This document shows, one piece after another, positions 63,434 to 64,000 of a stretch of DNA of 64,000 bases. Where the stretch lies: assembly GCF_023558375.1 (NCBI RefSeq), contig NZ_CP083761.1, positions 4,915,001 through 4,979,000 of the forward strand. Direction: 5' to 3'. Source of the DNA: Chroococcidiopsis sp. CCMEE 29. GTDB lineage: Bacteria; Cyanobacteriota; Cyanobacteriia; Cyanobacteriales; Chroococcidiopsidaceae. The notes under the pieces were generated by a model. It did no database searches and was not told where the DNA came from. It saw nothing but the letters and a program-made list of their open reading frames with translations. The stretch's first letter is position 1; the number at the start of each line of letters is the position of its first letter. The translations under genes and the position numbers were made by a program.

Positions 63434-64000
63434 CTAGAAAGCGTCAGGAAAATTCTTGAAGTTGCGCGGTCCTTTATAGCCTGAAATATTAGCAAGGTTC
63501 TCCAAAGACTGGACATTGGGGTAGAGTTTATCGTTAATCTCCCACGTGGGAAAACCTTCGATCTTTGCTGCTTGACACAAGTCTGGACGTGGGTTTTGTC
63601 CGCGAGGATCGCACTCGATGTGATTGATTAAACTATAAGCCTCTTTACCAAATAGCTGCTTTTGTTCGTGACAGTGGGGACACCACCAAGCAATGTATTC
63701 TTTAGCACCTACTTCTTTCAGATGACGTGCTAGCGCGATTTCCGATTCACCCGATGTGGTGGTGATTGGCCAGCCGACTCCAGGTATTGGCGCTCCAGAT
63801 GGCTCCAGGGTGGCAGGTTGCCCAGCCGTCACACCGCTGGGATCAGTCGGGTTATTTACATTAGCGTAGACACCCAATGTGCCAATCAACGTTACCATGC
63901 CAACGACAATGGCGGTAAACACAATTTGCCCTACATCCTCCCAGGAACGACCAATGATGGTTAGCACCAAGAGGCTGAGTGAGAACACAGCTGAGGCGAT
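63434..64000 (-). CDS. Vitamin K epoxide reductase family protein with thioredoxin domain (C-terminal part)
   Basis: The frame is open to base 64000, so the N-terminus with most of the VKOR membrane helices lies outside. Visible: the last membrane helices (FSLSLLVLTIIGR, FTAIVVGMVTLIGTLGVYAN), a Pro/Gly linker, and a periplasmic or lumenal thioredoxin-like domain with the redox motif YIAWWCPHCHEQKQLFG, a second Cys pair (IECDPRGQNPRPDLCQAAKI) and FPTWEINDKLYPN (cis-Pro). Such fusions oxidise dithiols in folding proteins and reoxidise through quinone, and are needed for photosystem assembly in cyanobacteria. Confidence 0.92.
   Translation of the reverse strand: MASAVFSLSLLVLTIIGRSWEDVGQIVFTAIVVGMVTLIGTLGVYANVNNPTDPSGVTAGQPATLEPSGAPIPGVGWPITTTSGESEIALARHLKEVGAKEYIAWWCPHCHEQKQLFGKEAYSLINHIECDPRGQNPRPDLCQAAKIEGFPTWEINDKLYPNVQSLENLANISGYKGPRNFKNFPDAF

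Overview
The window is chromosomal DNA of a cyanobacterium. This rests on PsbU (57.4-57.9 kb), the RuBisCO assembly factor Raf1 (23.6-24.7 kb), a MenG/UbiE methyltransferase, cyanobacterial families such as DUF5331, DUF3120 and TIGR03279, many HIP1 octamers (GCGATCGC), and heptameric short tandem repeats between genes. The genus cannot be fixed from sequence reading alone. The many insertion sequences, serine/threonine kinases and hybrid two-component proteins suggest a large-genome, probably filamentous or aggregate-forming lineage.

Layout. 0-5.6 kb: the 5' part of a zinc metalloprotease that runs off the left edge, an apparent relic of an IS200/IS605-type element, then DUF5331, a small unknown gene, a PadR regulator, a short SepF-like gene and a small unknown gene. 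5.6-15.06 kb: a genomic island of about 9.4 kb bounded by a 44-bp exact direct repeat of the tRNA-Ala(CGC) gene, with a displaced 3' fragment on the left and the complete tRNA on the right. Its own genes look plasmid-like: three ribbon-helix-helix proteins, an acidic protein and an unknown. It has been hit by an IS1-family element that itself carries an IS110 and a Dabb-domain gene, by an IS630 and by an IS4. Two of the ribbon-helix-helix genes are split by insertions. The larger one carries a dense array of TGACAC/GTGTCA hexamers inside its own reading frame and promoter. This is the most unusual feature of the window. No integrase gene is visible.

15.1-25 kb is mostly housekeeping: HAD hydrolase, methyltransferase, glycosyltransferase, argG, DedA, STAS protein, rpsF, DUF445, menG and raf1. 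25-30 kb holds a protein kinase and a run of small exported proteins, including an exact 527-bp tandem duplication of a curlin-repeat gene. 30-36 kb holds an orphan kdpA, a pentapeptide-repeat lumenal protein, a family-4 uracil-DNA glycosylase, a phosphoribosyltransferase, a methyltransferase and pyrD. 36-40.3 kb is a second scar: a frameshifted IS4 transposase and a protein kinase gene split by a second, apparently identical copy of the IS630.

40.7-43.1 kb contains small unknown genes around a LabA-like NYN protein. 43.5-50.8 kb is a signalling block: a three-receiver response regulator ending in a truncated GGDEF, a CheB, and a 1403-residue CheB-CheR-PAS-histidine kinase-receiver hybrid. 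50.9-59.7 kb holds a GH10-like hydrolase, TIGR03279, uppP, DUF3120, psbU and nadB. 59.7-61.1 kb is repeat-rich, with two MITE-like copies and a DUF928 stub. The window ends with a CHASE2-PAS-GGDEF cyclase and the C-terminal part of a VKOR-thioredoxin protein.
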